This document shows positions 14,762 through 22,917 of a stretch of DNA of 38,199 nt, one piece after another. The notes under the pieces were generated by a model. That model searched no databases and had not been told where the DNA came from. It was given only the letters and a program-made list of their open reading frames with translations. The stretch lies in IMG/VR virus record IMGVR_UViG_3300033997_000205, positions 1-38,199 of that record, one strand, 5' to 3'. Position numbers and translations under genes: made by a program. The first letter of the stretch is position 1. Every line of letters begins with the position of its first letter. This DNA is from a virus.

Positions 14762-15363
14762 CTGACTGTTACCTTATAAGATGCGACAAATGCACCGCCT
14801 ACCGTCATTGTCTTGGTTGTAACGATGCTGGGCGGCCGCCATGGGCCTACAACAATGCGTGGTGCAATATGCACTGCAGCGCCAAAATAAAACTGGCCTG
14901 ATGCTTTAACGCCTAAGGACAAGCTGATAACGTCCCGACCACTCTGTGCGTTCTCCAGGCGGTCTGCCACCAGGGAAAGAAGCTCATCCGTTGGGGCAGC
15001 TGGCAACCAGGCAACGACCCGCAAGTGATAGGGTTCGCCTCCGTACTTGTGCCACGGCTCAACATCCACATCACCGCTCAGCGGAGACAGCGCTACTTTT
15101 AAACCTGCTGGAGTTCCGGCTTGCTTGTATTGCTGATAGGCCGTCGCAACAACTTGCTCTTGCTCTGAACGTGGGGCCTTCGCATTCCACTCAATAACCC
15201 CTCTGTCCTGCGCGATGTAAGGCAGGATCCGAGTCGGTGTTTTTCGTGGGTTAAGCAGGTTCGGGTATGGGGTTTCTATTTCCCCTAGCAGCTCAGTAAA
15301 CGCCAGCTCCAAGCCGCGCTCTAATGCGCTTTTGTTGTCGGGCAATAAGCTGTAATCACTCAT
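14758..15363 (-). CDS. I: Baseplate protein gpI
   Basis: This 201-residue protein belongs to phage tail protein I. It begins MSDYSLLPDNKSALERGLELAF and carries LLNPRKTPTRILPYIAQD (about 38-55) and the GTPAGLKVALSPL segment typical of the family. With gpJ it forms the baseplate wedge and anchors the fibre. It overlaps J and H by four bases on each side. Confidence 0.92.
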   Translation of the reverse strand: MSDYSLLPDNKSALERGLELAFTELLGEIETPYPNLLNPRKTPTRILPYIAQDRGVIEWNAKAPRSEQEQVVATAYQQYKQAGTPAGLKVALSPLSGDVDVEPWHKYGGEPYHLRVVAWLPAAPTDELLSLVADRLENAQSGRDVISLSLGVKASGQFYFGAAVHIAPRIVVGPWRPPSIVTTKTMTVGGAFVASYKVTVR

Positions 15364-16352
15364 AGCGTCTCAATCTCTATGCTGATATTGAGGCAAAACG
15401 GGGCTTGATGCCTGGCACAAACCATCTCTGCAGCTGGACTGGTTAAGACCGCTTTTTTCGCTCCTGCACTAATCAGAAGGTGCTTGATATAGTCCAAGTC
15501 AACGACGCCACCTAGCCTGTGGCTTGATTCGGCATAAGAGGCCAATGCGGCCTCTGCTGAAGCCTTGGTAATGGAGGCGTCAGGCCCCTTGTTTATATAA
15601 GCCGTCCCAGTGATTTCATAGGTCTGAATTTCGGCCTTTTTAAAGGTGACTTCATCCGTTGCTACACCCACATCATCGCGTGAAAAGTGTTGCTCCACGG
15701 CCTCCATCAGCTCGTCTGACGGTATGCCTTGGCCCTCCCAGGATAAAATGTTTAACTGAATTTTCCCGGGGCCTATCCGGTCTGCAGCGGCGTCTTTTAC
15801 CTGACCGGCTAAAGTGCCTGCGCCCAGTTCATACGTCACAACAACTTTGCCTGGCGATGGAGATTCAATGCTGATCACCGGCCGCTCATCCAAGGCCATG
15901 GCCTGAAACTTGTAACCCAGCTTAGGCCCGGCAGAACTAAATCCGTAGGGAGCTAGGTAGTAGCGCAACTTTAAGTGTTCATCACTTTCTTTCACGGCTG
16001 GCACTGGAGGGTAAGCAGCAAGGTCTTCAGGCGATATGATTTGGCGCTTTAACCCAAGGTCGCTCACTTTCGCATCCAGATTGTTTCCTTCCGCCCAGTA
16101 AGCAAACATCTGCAAAGCCTGCTCGTTCTCGTTTCGCATAAAAGTCTGCAAAACCACGGTGCTGGCTTCGATTATCTTTGTTGACAACTCCGCCTCGTTC
16201 GCCAGTGTCTCTGCCACTTGTGCGGCCATCACCGGATCAGTTTTTGCGATATGAGCTATCACTGTGTCTTTGAATTTCTTCAGCTGCTGCTCAAATGGCG
16301 GCACAATCAATGCGTCTGGTTTAGCCAGTGTATTTTGTCCAGGTAAAAACAT
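15360..16352 (-). CDS. J: Baseplate wedge protein gpJ
   Basis: This 330-residue protein is the P2 gpJ type (related to T4 gp6) and forms the baseplate wedge. Recognisable parts are the AEGNNLDAKVSDLGLKRQII segment (about 88-108), HLKLRYYLAPYGFSSAGP (about 125-142), and PSPGKVVVTY in the central beta domain. The length is close to the P2 protein (302). It abuts gene W at 16352. Confidence 0.92.
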   Translation of the reverse strand: MFLPGQNTLAKPDALIVPPFEQQLKKFKDTVIAHIAKTDPVMAAQVAETLANEAELSTKIIEASTVVLQTFMRNENEQALQMFAYWAEGNNLDAKVSDLGLKRQIISPEDLAAYPPVPAVKESDEHLKLRYYLAPYGFSSAGPKLGYKFQAMALDERPVISIESPSPGKVVVTYELGAGTLAGQVKDAAADRIGPGKIQLNILSWEGQGIPSDELMEAVEQHFSRDDVGVATDEVTFKKAEIQTYEITGTAYINKGPDASITKASAEAALASYAESSHRLGGVVDLDYIKHLLISAGAKKAVLTSPAAEMVCARHQAPFCLNISIEIETL

Positions 16353-16684
16353 CAGACAAGCACCTCCATTTTTGACTGCTGGCCCTGCCAGATCCCGCTA
16401 ATTGTTAAGGTCAAGCCACCTACGCGCCTTGTGGCTACGCACTGCGTCGGCTGAAAATCATCTAAGCCGTTTTCAGGGTTATAAAACGCTTCTATCGCAT
16501 ACACCTGCGCCATCATCAGTAAATCGTCATTCATGTTTTTGCCCTGCAGGGTCGGGACACTGCTTCCAAATGCGCGACGTTTTTCTCTGGCACCGATGGG
16601 CGTGGTCATGACTTGCTGGACTCTGGAGACCAGCTGCTGCCAGCCCGTCAAAGTTCGGCCTGTTTGTCTGTCAATACCGATCAC
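16352..16684 (-). CDS. W: Baseplate protein gpW (gp25-like)
   Basis: This 110-residue protein has the gp25/gpW pattern: [31 protein letters not shown] (split here for its key parts GIDRQTG and [15 protein letters not shown], about 3-45) and a C-terminal beta hairpin. It belongs to the conserved sheath-initiating component of contractile baseplates. It overlaps V by four bases. Confidence 0.92.
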   Translation of the reverse strand: MIGIDRQTGRTLTGWQQLVSRVQQVMTTPIGAREKRRAFGSSVPTLQGKNMNDDLLMMAQVYAIEAFYNPENGLDDFQPTQCVATRRVGGLTLTISGIWQGQQSKMEVLV

Positions 16685-17319
16685 TGTTTTTGCTCCGTAG
16701 GTTGTGCTTTGCCTGTGCCTGGCTGAACACCCGGGTGCTGGTGGTTGTTGTAGATGTCACGATCAGCTGCCATTGAGCGCTTGGCATCAGTGATGTCTGC
16801 ATCTGATTTGATGTTGCCGGTCACATGGAGCAGCTGGGTTTGAAACTTGATTTCTTCAGGAATAACAAACTCAGCTTTGCCAGCTGACATTTCAACAAGC
16901 AGCTTGTGCTTCGCCTGGTCGTAGGTTACTGCAGTACCATCTTTGTAGACCCGCTTGTGGACATCCGGATTATCTGCAGGGGCTGGGAATTGGTCGCTGA
17001 ACAAACCAAACAAAGCCACCGACTGGGAGCTGTTGTTTCCGGCCGCATAATTCAATATGAGGCATTGCTCGCCTTTTGATGGACATCGATATTCACGGAT
17101 ATCACCGGCGCTGACAGCAAACCATTTTATCCATGGGGTTTTGTTTTCGCCGTGACTGATTTTTACCTTGCCTTTAGCGTCTACATCAACGCAGGTTCCT
17201 ATCCGGATGTTATTGCGAAGTCTCCGCTTCAGGTCTTCAATTTCTTCGGACATCTCAGCCATCTGCTCAGCGTATTGGCTAAGCTCCGACTGTATTAATG
17301 ACGCTATCAAGTCCCTCAT
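16681..17319 (-). CDS. V: Baseplate spike protein gpV
   Basis: This 212-residue protein forms the membrane-piercing spike. A coiled-coil N-terminus (about 1-40) leads to an OB-fold region ([19 protein letters not shown]) and a beta-helical repeat region. Near the end lies [15 protein letters not shown] (about 193-207), whose His-x-His resembles the iron-binding tip of P2 gpV. AAGGTGG precedes the ATG, which lies 41 bases inside the preceding gene. Confidence 0.92.
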   Translation of the reverse strand: MRDLIASLIQSELSQYAEQMAEMSEEIEDLKRRLRNNIRIGTCVDVDAKGKVKISHGENKTPWIKWFAVSAGDIREYRCPSKGEQCLILNYAAGNNSSQSVALFGLFSDQFPAPADNPDVHKRVYKDGTAVTYDQAKHKLLVEMSAGKAEFVIPEEIKFQTQLLHVTGNIKSDADITDAKRSMAADRDIYNNHQHPGVQPGTGKAQPTEQKQ

Positions 17320-17842
17320 TGACCACCTTCTCGTACTCTTCAGGGTTGTCTGAGTTAGCCGGTGGCGTGACTGTCATCCACACATCTGACACAACCGGAT
17401 TGTCGTCCAACAGGCTTGGGCCTAAGTAAATTTTCTGGCTAAAGCTCACGCCCCAGGCTTCGTAACCGTCAGCACCTTTTTTAAACATGCTGGGCGATTG
17501 GCGGATGTCTTCAGGCCATCCGGCCTGCAGTCCTGGTATGCCCCATTTGTTGTATTCAACGACCTGAGCTATGGCGGCGGATAAGTTAATGGCCTCCAGT
17601 TCCGGCCGATGCCGGTGACGGCCAACGACCGCATGCAACGTGATCTGATAGTCGTAACCTTTGCGGCCTTCAGCTGACGGATCACATGGCAATGCCTCTT
17701 CAAACTCAATCAGGACCATTGCATCAGCGACGTCTGTATCACCAAACTCTGCATAGCTGTGCATGGTGACACCCTTTAATTTGGCCTCTAACACGCTTGA
17801 AATAGCGTCATAAAAATCTGAGGGTTGTTTAAGCGTATCCAT
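17279..17842 (-). CDS. Putative tail terminator / neck protein
   Basis: This 187-residue protein lies between the gpZ-like gene and the spike gene. The N-terminal [17 protein letters not shown] and the beta-rich centre ([32 protein letters not shown], key parts about 42-75) resemble tail completion or terminator proteins that use an alpha/beta fold. I do not have a firm family name. Its neighbourhood (connector genes before, baseplate genes after) supports a role at the head-tail junction. Confidence 0.55.
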   Translation of the reverse strand: MDTLKQPSDFYDAISSVLEAKLKGVTMHSYAEFGDTDVADAMVLIEFEEALPCDPSAEGRKGYDYQITLHAVVGRHRHRPELEAINLSAAIAQVVEYNKWGIPGLQAGWPEDIRQSPSMFKKGADGYEAWGVSFSQKIYLGPSLLDDNPVVSDVWMTVTPPANSDNPEEYEKVVNEGLDSVINTVGA

Positions 17843-18362
17843 TGACTATCGCCTTAGCTTCTTGGTCGAAAATCTCTTTAAATCTGGTAAAAACCCGACT
17901 CTCCCAGCGCTCCAGTACAGCCATGGCCTGCTGGTCGATGTCCTCTTTTACCTGGTCAATAGGCAGACGTTCACGGCCGCGCCGTTTATAAACGGTCAAC
18001 TGGGAGGATTTCATCGGGTTAATAAATGCTTTGTCGTATTCTTTGCGGTTTACTTTCACCCCTTTACTGGTGACGGTGGGCGTCCCAAGGCGGTGAATAC
18101 CGATAGGGTCCAGACCGACCCAAAATGTAACCTGTCCTTTTTGGCGCTTAGGATAGACCCTAAAACGCTTTTTAAGCGGCTCCTGCTTTACTCCCAGCTC
18201 CTGACCTAACTCGCGCAAAGAATGCGTCTGCAGCCACTGGCCAACTTTTACCAGGGCGCGATGCGCGGCCGTCTCCAGCTGTGAAGTAGTGGCGGCCACA
18301 AAAGCCGCCACATCAGTTTCGTTCAGAGATAAATCAATTTTCAGCTCGAAGCCATTCGCCAT
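17829..18362 (-). CDS. Minor tail protein Z-like (tail completion)
   Basis: This 177-residue protein resembles the lambda gpZ / HK97 gp10 type tail completion family. The parts that show this are AAHRALVKVGQWLQTHSLRELGQ (about 32-55), the FWVGLDPIGIHRLG segment (about 80-93) and a helical C-terminal end. It probably acts at the tail-proximal neck. It overlaps the previous gene by 29 bases and the next by 14. Confidence 0.75.
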   Translation of the reverse strand: MANGFELKIDLSLNETDVAAFVAATTSQLETAAHRALVKVGQWLQTHSLRELGQELGVKQEPLKKRFRVYPKRQKGQVTFWVGLDPIGIHRLGTPTVTSKGVKVNRKEYDKAFINPMKSSQLTVYKRRGRERLPIDQVKEDIDQQAMAVLERWESRVFTRFKEIFDQEAKAIVNGYA

Positions 18363-18717
18363 GTTCCTGGCCTCTCGGTTTGTACGGGGTTAGCGTTAAA
18401 TCAGAACTTCCGTCAGGGTTAGGATCCACATCAACGATGCTGTAATTCTGACCCTGGTACGGCGATTTGTTTATTCGCACTGCCCAGTTCTGCCAGTCAG
18501 TTGGTACCGCCGAAGTCGGTATCTGAAAGCGAACGCTAACAGGCGCTACTTTTACACCGGCTTTACCAGTTGACTGGCGCTGCAGCTTGTTGTCGTTTTT
18601 TTCTGGAATGATGCGGCCGTTTACAGGTATCTCTGAATCACAAATCAGCACTGCAGCAGCGCCACATTCGTTGGGGTCAAAGAAAACTGACCAATCATCA
18701 TCAAAAAAATCTGACAT
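18334..18717 (-). CDS. Head-tail connector protein
   Basis: This 127-residue protein has an acidic N-terminus and a central beta barrel-like part ending GQNYSIVDVDPNPDGSSDLTLTPY, which resembles lambda gpFII / HK97 gp7-type stoppers (for instance the xxYxVxxVxPDGxG..L pattern). It lies between the capsid gene group and the gpZ-like gene, where such connectors usually are. The ATG overlaps the TAA of the preceding gene (TAATG). Confidence 0.65.
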   Translation of the reverse strand: MSDFFDDDWSVFFDPNECGAAAVLICDSEIPVNGRIIPEKNDNKLQRQSTGKAGVKVAPVSVRFQIPTSAVPTDWQNWAVRINKSPYQGQNYSIVDVDPNPDGSSDLTLTPYKPRGQEHGEWLRAEN

Positions 18718-18983
18718 TACTCTTGTTCTTCCTCTTCTTCCTCTTCACCGAAGAAGTCGTCCAGTTCGTCGCGCTCTTTTTCCAGTGGTTTCACTTCAAG
18801 GTTTACTTTTGCGTTATTAGGGGCGCGTTTTGCCTGGCGTGAGCGGATCAGCTCTGTGGCAATTTTTTCGTCTATATCAATGACTGTTGGCTCTTCTTGA
18901 GCTTTAGCGCCAGTACCTACAGTCTGATGAGTGAAGCAAGGCGTACCCATCACCATAACGTTGCTGATAATTATGATTTTCAT
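18717..18983 (-). CDS. Small acidic protein downstream of capsid (DUF7210-like)
   Basis: This 88-residue protein has a short beta-rich start (MKIIIISNVMVMGTP), a DEKIATELIRSRQAKRAP helix (about 43-60) and a very acidic end with eight or more glutamates in a row. The first two parts resemble small head proteins found after capsid genes in many phages. It may be a head accessory or scaffold-like component. It is separated from the capsid gene by a strong terminator. Confidence 0.5.
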   Translation of the reverse strand: MKIIIISNVMVMGTPCFTHQTVGTGAKAQEEPTVIDIDEKIATELIRSRQAKRAPNNAKVNLEVKPLEKERDELDDFFGEEEEEEEQE

Positions 18984-19002
18984 TGTTTGTTCTCGGTTGG
19001 AG

Positions 19003-19033
19003 TAAAAGAAAAAGGCCAGTAGTTACTGGCCTT
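19003..19033 (-). terminator. Intrinsic terminator after the capsid gene
   Basis: On the - strand AAGGCCAGTA and TACTGGCCTT form a perfect ten-base stem with a two-base separation, followed by TTTTTCTTTT. It lies directly after the capsid stop and would favour capsid mRNA over the tail genes unless antiterminated. Confidence 0.93.
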
Positions 19034-19056
19034 CATTGCGCTTTATCAGCGTTCAG

Positions 19057-20985
19057 TTAGATTTTACGGCCATACGCAAAAGCTTTGGCATGGCGTACAG
19101 CAACATCACCATCCTGGAATACACGAAGTACTGTGCCACCACTGGCAGCCTTGGTGGTCTTGTCAACCATCAGATCAAGCGCACCCCATATTCCGAACAT
19201 GGCCTGTCGGAAGTCACCGGCCAAAATAGCCTGGTGAGCTAGCCATTTCGCACAAATAGCCGCATAACCGTTCAGCTCGTTACCGTCCCACAAATAACGC
19301 TCTGAATTCGCGTTGATTGGAGTGGTCTTCAGGATGCCTTTGGTTGAAGGGCGTGTCAGGTAGTGCAACTGGCCTGTCATGGCGTCAGCTTCTTCAATAG
19401 CCGTTTCAAAAGCGACCAGTGCTGCATGAGAGAGGCCCAGAGTCGTCAGGTCAATCGCATTAACACCGCTTTGATTAACAATGCCCAGAGGCTCGTTACC
19501 TGTGCCGGTGCCAACAAAAATCGCTTTATCAATACCTAAACCTAAACCTTGCAGCATGTCATCACGGATCATGATGTCAATATCTGGCGTTGACTGCTGC
19601 ATCAGACGGCGAGTGATCGGCACTGCACCGGCAATTGTCTTCGGACTCATTTTTACTATGCCAAATTGTGCATCTGACTCTGAGCCGTCTGCACCTTCGT
19701 CAATCCAGTAAAATGATGAACCAGAAAGCATTTTGGGAATATCAACGTTACCGACTAAACCTGTCACCATACGAACACCGAGCTGAGCAGCTACAGAGTT
19801 AGGCCGTAACAATTCGATAAATTTATCCGAATGATGCTCGGTAGCAACCAGCGCACCGCCCTTGCCTTCTGTTTTGGTATCTTGACCACGGCCAAGACCG
19901 CCTAAAATCTCATAGTTAACCATGAAACCACGGGCATCACGACCCATCTTCTCAGCCAGCGCAACAGAAACTTCGCGCTCAAAGCCTGCCTTTTTCCAGT
20001 TGCCAGAGATGTTGGCGCGAATAGCGTTTAACAGTGAATATTGCTCACGTTCCTTAGCTGACAGGCCCAAATCCATATCTGTGCCAGCTGGTTTGTTGCC
20101 GGTGGTGCGTACATGCGATAAAACGGTTTTGCGGAACTCGTCCAACTGAGTGCCGTTAGCAACAGCCTCAGCTGCCTGACGCGCCAAGCCGAACTGGGCA
20201 CCGATGGCTTGAATTTCAGAGCAACGGGTGCGCTCTGAAGCGATATCGTCCACTGGGGCGTTACGTTGCGCTTGTGGCGCAGGTGTTTGTGGTGCAGGAG
20301 CTTGCTGGCCACGGGTGCCATCTTCACCGCCATTGCCGCCGTCTAATAAATCGTCTTCATCCATTGGTATACCCCTTAGTTGGACATTAAAAATTGTTGG
20401 TTTCGTCTCGTCCTGACTCCGGCCAAGGCCGACAGCTGTGTCAGCTGGGACCGATACGGACGATATTTCGTAAGGTTGCCACTTGGTCGCGCGGTACCAA
20501 TCGACGTTGTTTTCATCACGCTTAACGTGAATGATTTCGATGATTCGATAACCAACCGATATATGCGGCCGGATACCATCTCGCATTTCTTCTAAAAGCT
20601 CTTGCCCGCGCTCAGACTTCGATAATCGGATCCTTGCGCGGCCTTTTTTGGCATCAATCCAAGCCTCCTCAATCACACCACGCTGATCGCGCATAACGTG
20701 GTCCATCAGAAAAGCGCCGGAATTATTCAGCCTGGATAAATCACATTCGCCGGGGTCATGCCCCAGTATTTCCATCCCCCACCAGCGCTCCACCGGTGTT
20801 TCTGAAGAAAAAGACAGCTCAACTGTCCTTTCGTCCATGTTCACCGATTCACGCGTAAGGGTTAGGGTGCGAACCTGCTCACCGATTTCAAGCTGTTTGG
20901 TTTTCTGCTTTTTGGTGGCTTCGCGGGTAAGCGTCTGATGTTTAATCAGACGCCTTAGTAGCAGCATTCTGAGTAGATGCGGCAT
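19057..20985 (-). CDS. Fused prohead protease / HK97-fold major capsid protein
   Basis: This 642-residue protein joins two functions usually made from two genes. The N-terminal part is a U35/S78-type prohead protease: His96 in FLMDHVMRDQRG and Ser143 in HISVGYR are the likely catalytic residues. A Pro/Ala/Gln-rich linker (about 215-255) follows. The C-terminal part (about 330-642) is an HK97-type capsid with SFYWIDEGADGSES, PKTIAGAVPITRRLMQQS and MFGIWGALDLMVD. Self-cleavage would release the capsid protein. The start is supported by GAGGG and overlaps the portal gene by 44 bases. Confidence 0.93.
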   Translation of the reverse strand: MPHLLRMLLLRRLIKHQTLTREATKKQKTKQLEIGEQVRTLTLTRESVNMDERTVELSFSSETPVERWWGMEILGHDPGECDLSRLNNSGAFLMDHVMRDQRGVIEEAWIDAKKGRARIRLSKSERGQELLEEMRDGIRPHISVGYRIIEIIHVKRDENNVDWYRATKWQPYEISSVSVPADTAVGLGRSQDETKPTIFNVQLRGIPMDEDDLLDGGNGGEDGTRGQQAPAPQTPAPQAQRNAPVDDIASERTRCSEIQAIGAQFGLARQAAEAVANGTQLDEFRKTVLSHVRTTGNKPAGTDMDLGLSAKEREQYSLLNAIRANISGNWKKAGFEREVSVALAEKMGRDARGFMVNYEILGGLGRGQDTKTEGKGGALVATEHHSDKFIELLRPNSVAAQLGVRMVTGLVGNVDIPKMLSGSSFYWIDEGADGSESDAQFGIVKMSPKTIAGAVPITRRLMQQSTPDIDIMIRDDMLQGLGLGIDKAIFVGTGTGNEPLGIVNQSGVNAIDLTTLGLSHAALVAFETAIEEADAMTGQLHYLTRPSTKGILKTTPINANSERYLWDGNELNGYAAICAKWLAHQAILAGDFRQAMFGIWGALDLMVDKTTKAASGGTVLRVFQDGDVAVRHAKAFAYGRKI

Positions 20986-22390
20986 TAGCTTTTCCCTCTT
21001 GGTTTAAATGTTTAGTCCTGGCGTACCACTCCTCTATTTCACTGAGGACAACTTCAGGGTCTTCACCCCTCTCCCTGATAATCGACTGGGGCGATCTGGT
21101 CCGGTTATTGATGGCTTCAGTGTTGGCTTTTTCGTCCTGGAGTGGATTGACCCAGTCCCAGCGTCTCCCGAAAAAAACAGGCTGGTTTAACCGATCAAAA
21201 TCAAGCAAGGTCAGCTTGCCCAGCTCAGCAGATAGCAGCGCCATCTGAAGCCAGCTTTTGAACACCCGCTCAAGCATTGTTTCACGCATCCAGCCTTGGC
21301 GTTTTCGCCAGTTGTCACGGTCTTCTAACACCCCGTGCCGGAGGCTTGAGAAGTTCACCCCTTCAAGGTCATTCGCCAGAGAGTTGTAACTAACATCAAG
21401 CGACGATGCGCCGCCCCGTAATGCGGTTTTGGTAAAAGCCGCAGCGTTCTGGCCATCAGCTTTAAAGTTCAGCTCCTTGATGTCATAACCATAAGGAACG
21501 ACGATACCGCCACCAGGCTCCAGCTCCTGCTCAAAGACTTCCTCTTCATCATCTTCCGCTGGCTCGACCTCACTGTCAGGCACATACGCAAACGCCTTGC
21601 TGGCAGCGACTCTGGCCAGCGTAATTTCTGCTTCGCGGTAGTTGTACAAGTCCAGCAGCTCAACGAGTGCTGCATGCGGCCACGGAACGCCAATGGTTTG
21701 ACCTATCCGAAACGGGTAGTAGGCAAAGAGCAGCTCTTCTGCAGGGATCCGTTCATAACGGGTATTACCGTGAAAATAGGCACGATCCCCGGGGTGAACG
21801 GTCAATATGTGGTAGGCGATGTGCCGACCAAAGTCATCCAGTTCGACACCATGTTTAATCTGGTTGCCGTTGTAGTTTGACCGGTTGTAATTGATGTCCA
21901 GGTGGTCAGCTTCTAACAGCTGAAGCGCATACCCATACTTATTCGGAAAGCCCCTAACCTCACGAACAAGGCAAGCCCCATCCTGTGCCACGGTTTTGAT
22001 AAAAAGCCGCTGAATATCCATCCAGGAATACTGGCCAGTCACATCACAGCAGCCCTTCTTTCCCCATTCTTTAAAACCAGCCTCGATGATGTCGTTACTG
22101 GCTTTATCTTGTTTGCCGTTGGCCAGCTTGGCCTTGTTCTGCAGGGAAAATCCTTCAGGACCTACAATGTGGGTTTCGCACATCGACAAAAACCGCACGA
22201 TATAGCCGTCATCTTCGCCTGCTTTACGTGAAGCTGCACGGATGGCCAGCACATCACGCCGCAGGCTTTCGTCGATAGTCAGACCAAAACCAGCAACTCG
22301 GGTGCCAAATGACTGCGTTTTTTGAGCAATAGCAAACCGTTTATTTTTGCCAGCCATAACACGGCGGCTTTTTGCTTTTTCTTCGCTCAT
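20942..22390 (-). CDS. Portal protein (lambda gpB family)
   Basis: This 482-residue protein forms the dodecameric DNA entry channel. Recognisable parts are VRFLSMCETHIVGPEGF (about 64-80), the LLEADHLDINYN segment (about 168-180), ERIPAEELLFAYYPFRIGQTIGVPW (about 220-245) and SYNSLANDLEGVNFSSLRHG (about 338-357), all typical of lambda-type portals. It overlaps the preceding gene by four bases. The combination of lambda-like head genes and a P2-like tail is that of VP882 and PhiHAP-1. Confidence 0.94.
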   Translation of the reverse strand: MSEEKAKSRRVMAGKNKRFAIAQKTQSFGTRVAGFGLTIDESLRRDVLAIRAASRKAGEDDGYIVRFLSMCETHIVGPEGFSLQNKAKLANGKQDKASNDIIEAGFKEWGKKGCCDVTGQYSWMDIQRLFIKTVAQDGACLVREVRGFPNKYGYALQLLEADHLDINYNRSNYNGNQIKHGVELDDFGRHIAYHILTVHPGDRAYFHGNTRYERIPAEELLFAYYPFRIGQTIGVPWPHAALVELLDLYNYREAEITLARVAASKAFAYVPDSEVEPAEDDEEEVFEQELEPGGGIVVPYGYDIKELNFKADGQNAAAFTKTALRGGASSLDVSYNSLANDLEGVNFSSLRHGVLEDRDNWRKRQGWMRETMLERVFKSWLQMALLSAELGKLTLLDFDRLNQPVFFGRRWDWVNPLQDEKANTEAINNRTRSPQSIIRERGEDPEVVLSEIEEWYARTKHLNQEGKANAASTQNAATKASD

Positions 22391-22917
22391 GTCCTAAACC
22401 TTGGTCTGACAATTTTGGGTCGGAAACTCGGTTTACCTTGCGCTCTTCGGCGCTCAATATGGACCGTGTTCATGTACTGCTTTTTCAACGTCATCAGCTC
22501 AAGCATTGGTATTTTTGTGATGCTACGGCCGTCTATTTCATAGGCTTCAACGTCCTTAGTTATCCGGCCTAATAGCACCTGCTCTATGGCTTCCAGCATT
22601 CTTTGTGCGTGACTCCGCACGTCAATGCCTCCGGCATGCGCATTAAAGTCCGGCTCGATACGCACAAACCCTTGGCTAACGATGTGCCGGTCATTACCTT
22701 GAGCAGCCTGCAGCTGATATTTGTAATTACCTGCAGGCCACTCTGCAGTGACAGCAGCTGATGCGTTGACCACCAGCTGGTGGCCATCAATGCTGGCCGT
22801 TACTGTGATTTTTTGTGGCCCCTGCAGGATGAAGCTGAACTCATGGCCCGGATAGCCATCAGGCAATGGCTGGGACCAATGTGCAGTTATGCCAGCTTGA
22901 ATTAAGTGAGGGATCAT
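22387..22917 (-). CDS. Head protein, gpW-like C-terminal segment
   Basis: This 176-residue protein lies between TerL and portal, where lambda has the small head-completion protein gpW. The N-terminal two thirds (about 1-100) look like an all-beta domain (EFSFILQGPQKITVTAS). The C-terminal part, EIDGRSITKIPMLELMTLKKQY (about 126-147), resembles the gpW-type helix-hairpin-helix with its IDGRSI turn. It may be a fusion of a beta domain with a gpW-like connector; this is inferred from order and pattern. Confidence 0.6.
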   Translation of the reverse strand: MIPHLIQAGITAHWSQPLPDGYPGHEFSFILQGPQKITVTASIDGHQLVVNASAAVTAEWPAGNYKYQLQAAQGNDRHIVSQGFVRIEPDFNAHAGGIDVRSHAQRMLEAIEQVLLGRITKDVEAYEIDGRSITKIPMLELMTLKKQYMNTVHIERRRAQGKPSFRPKIVRPRFRT

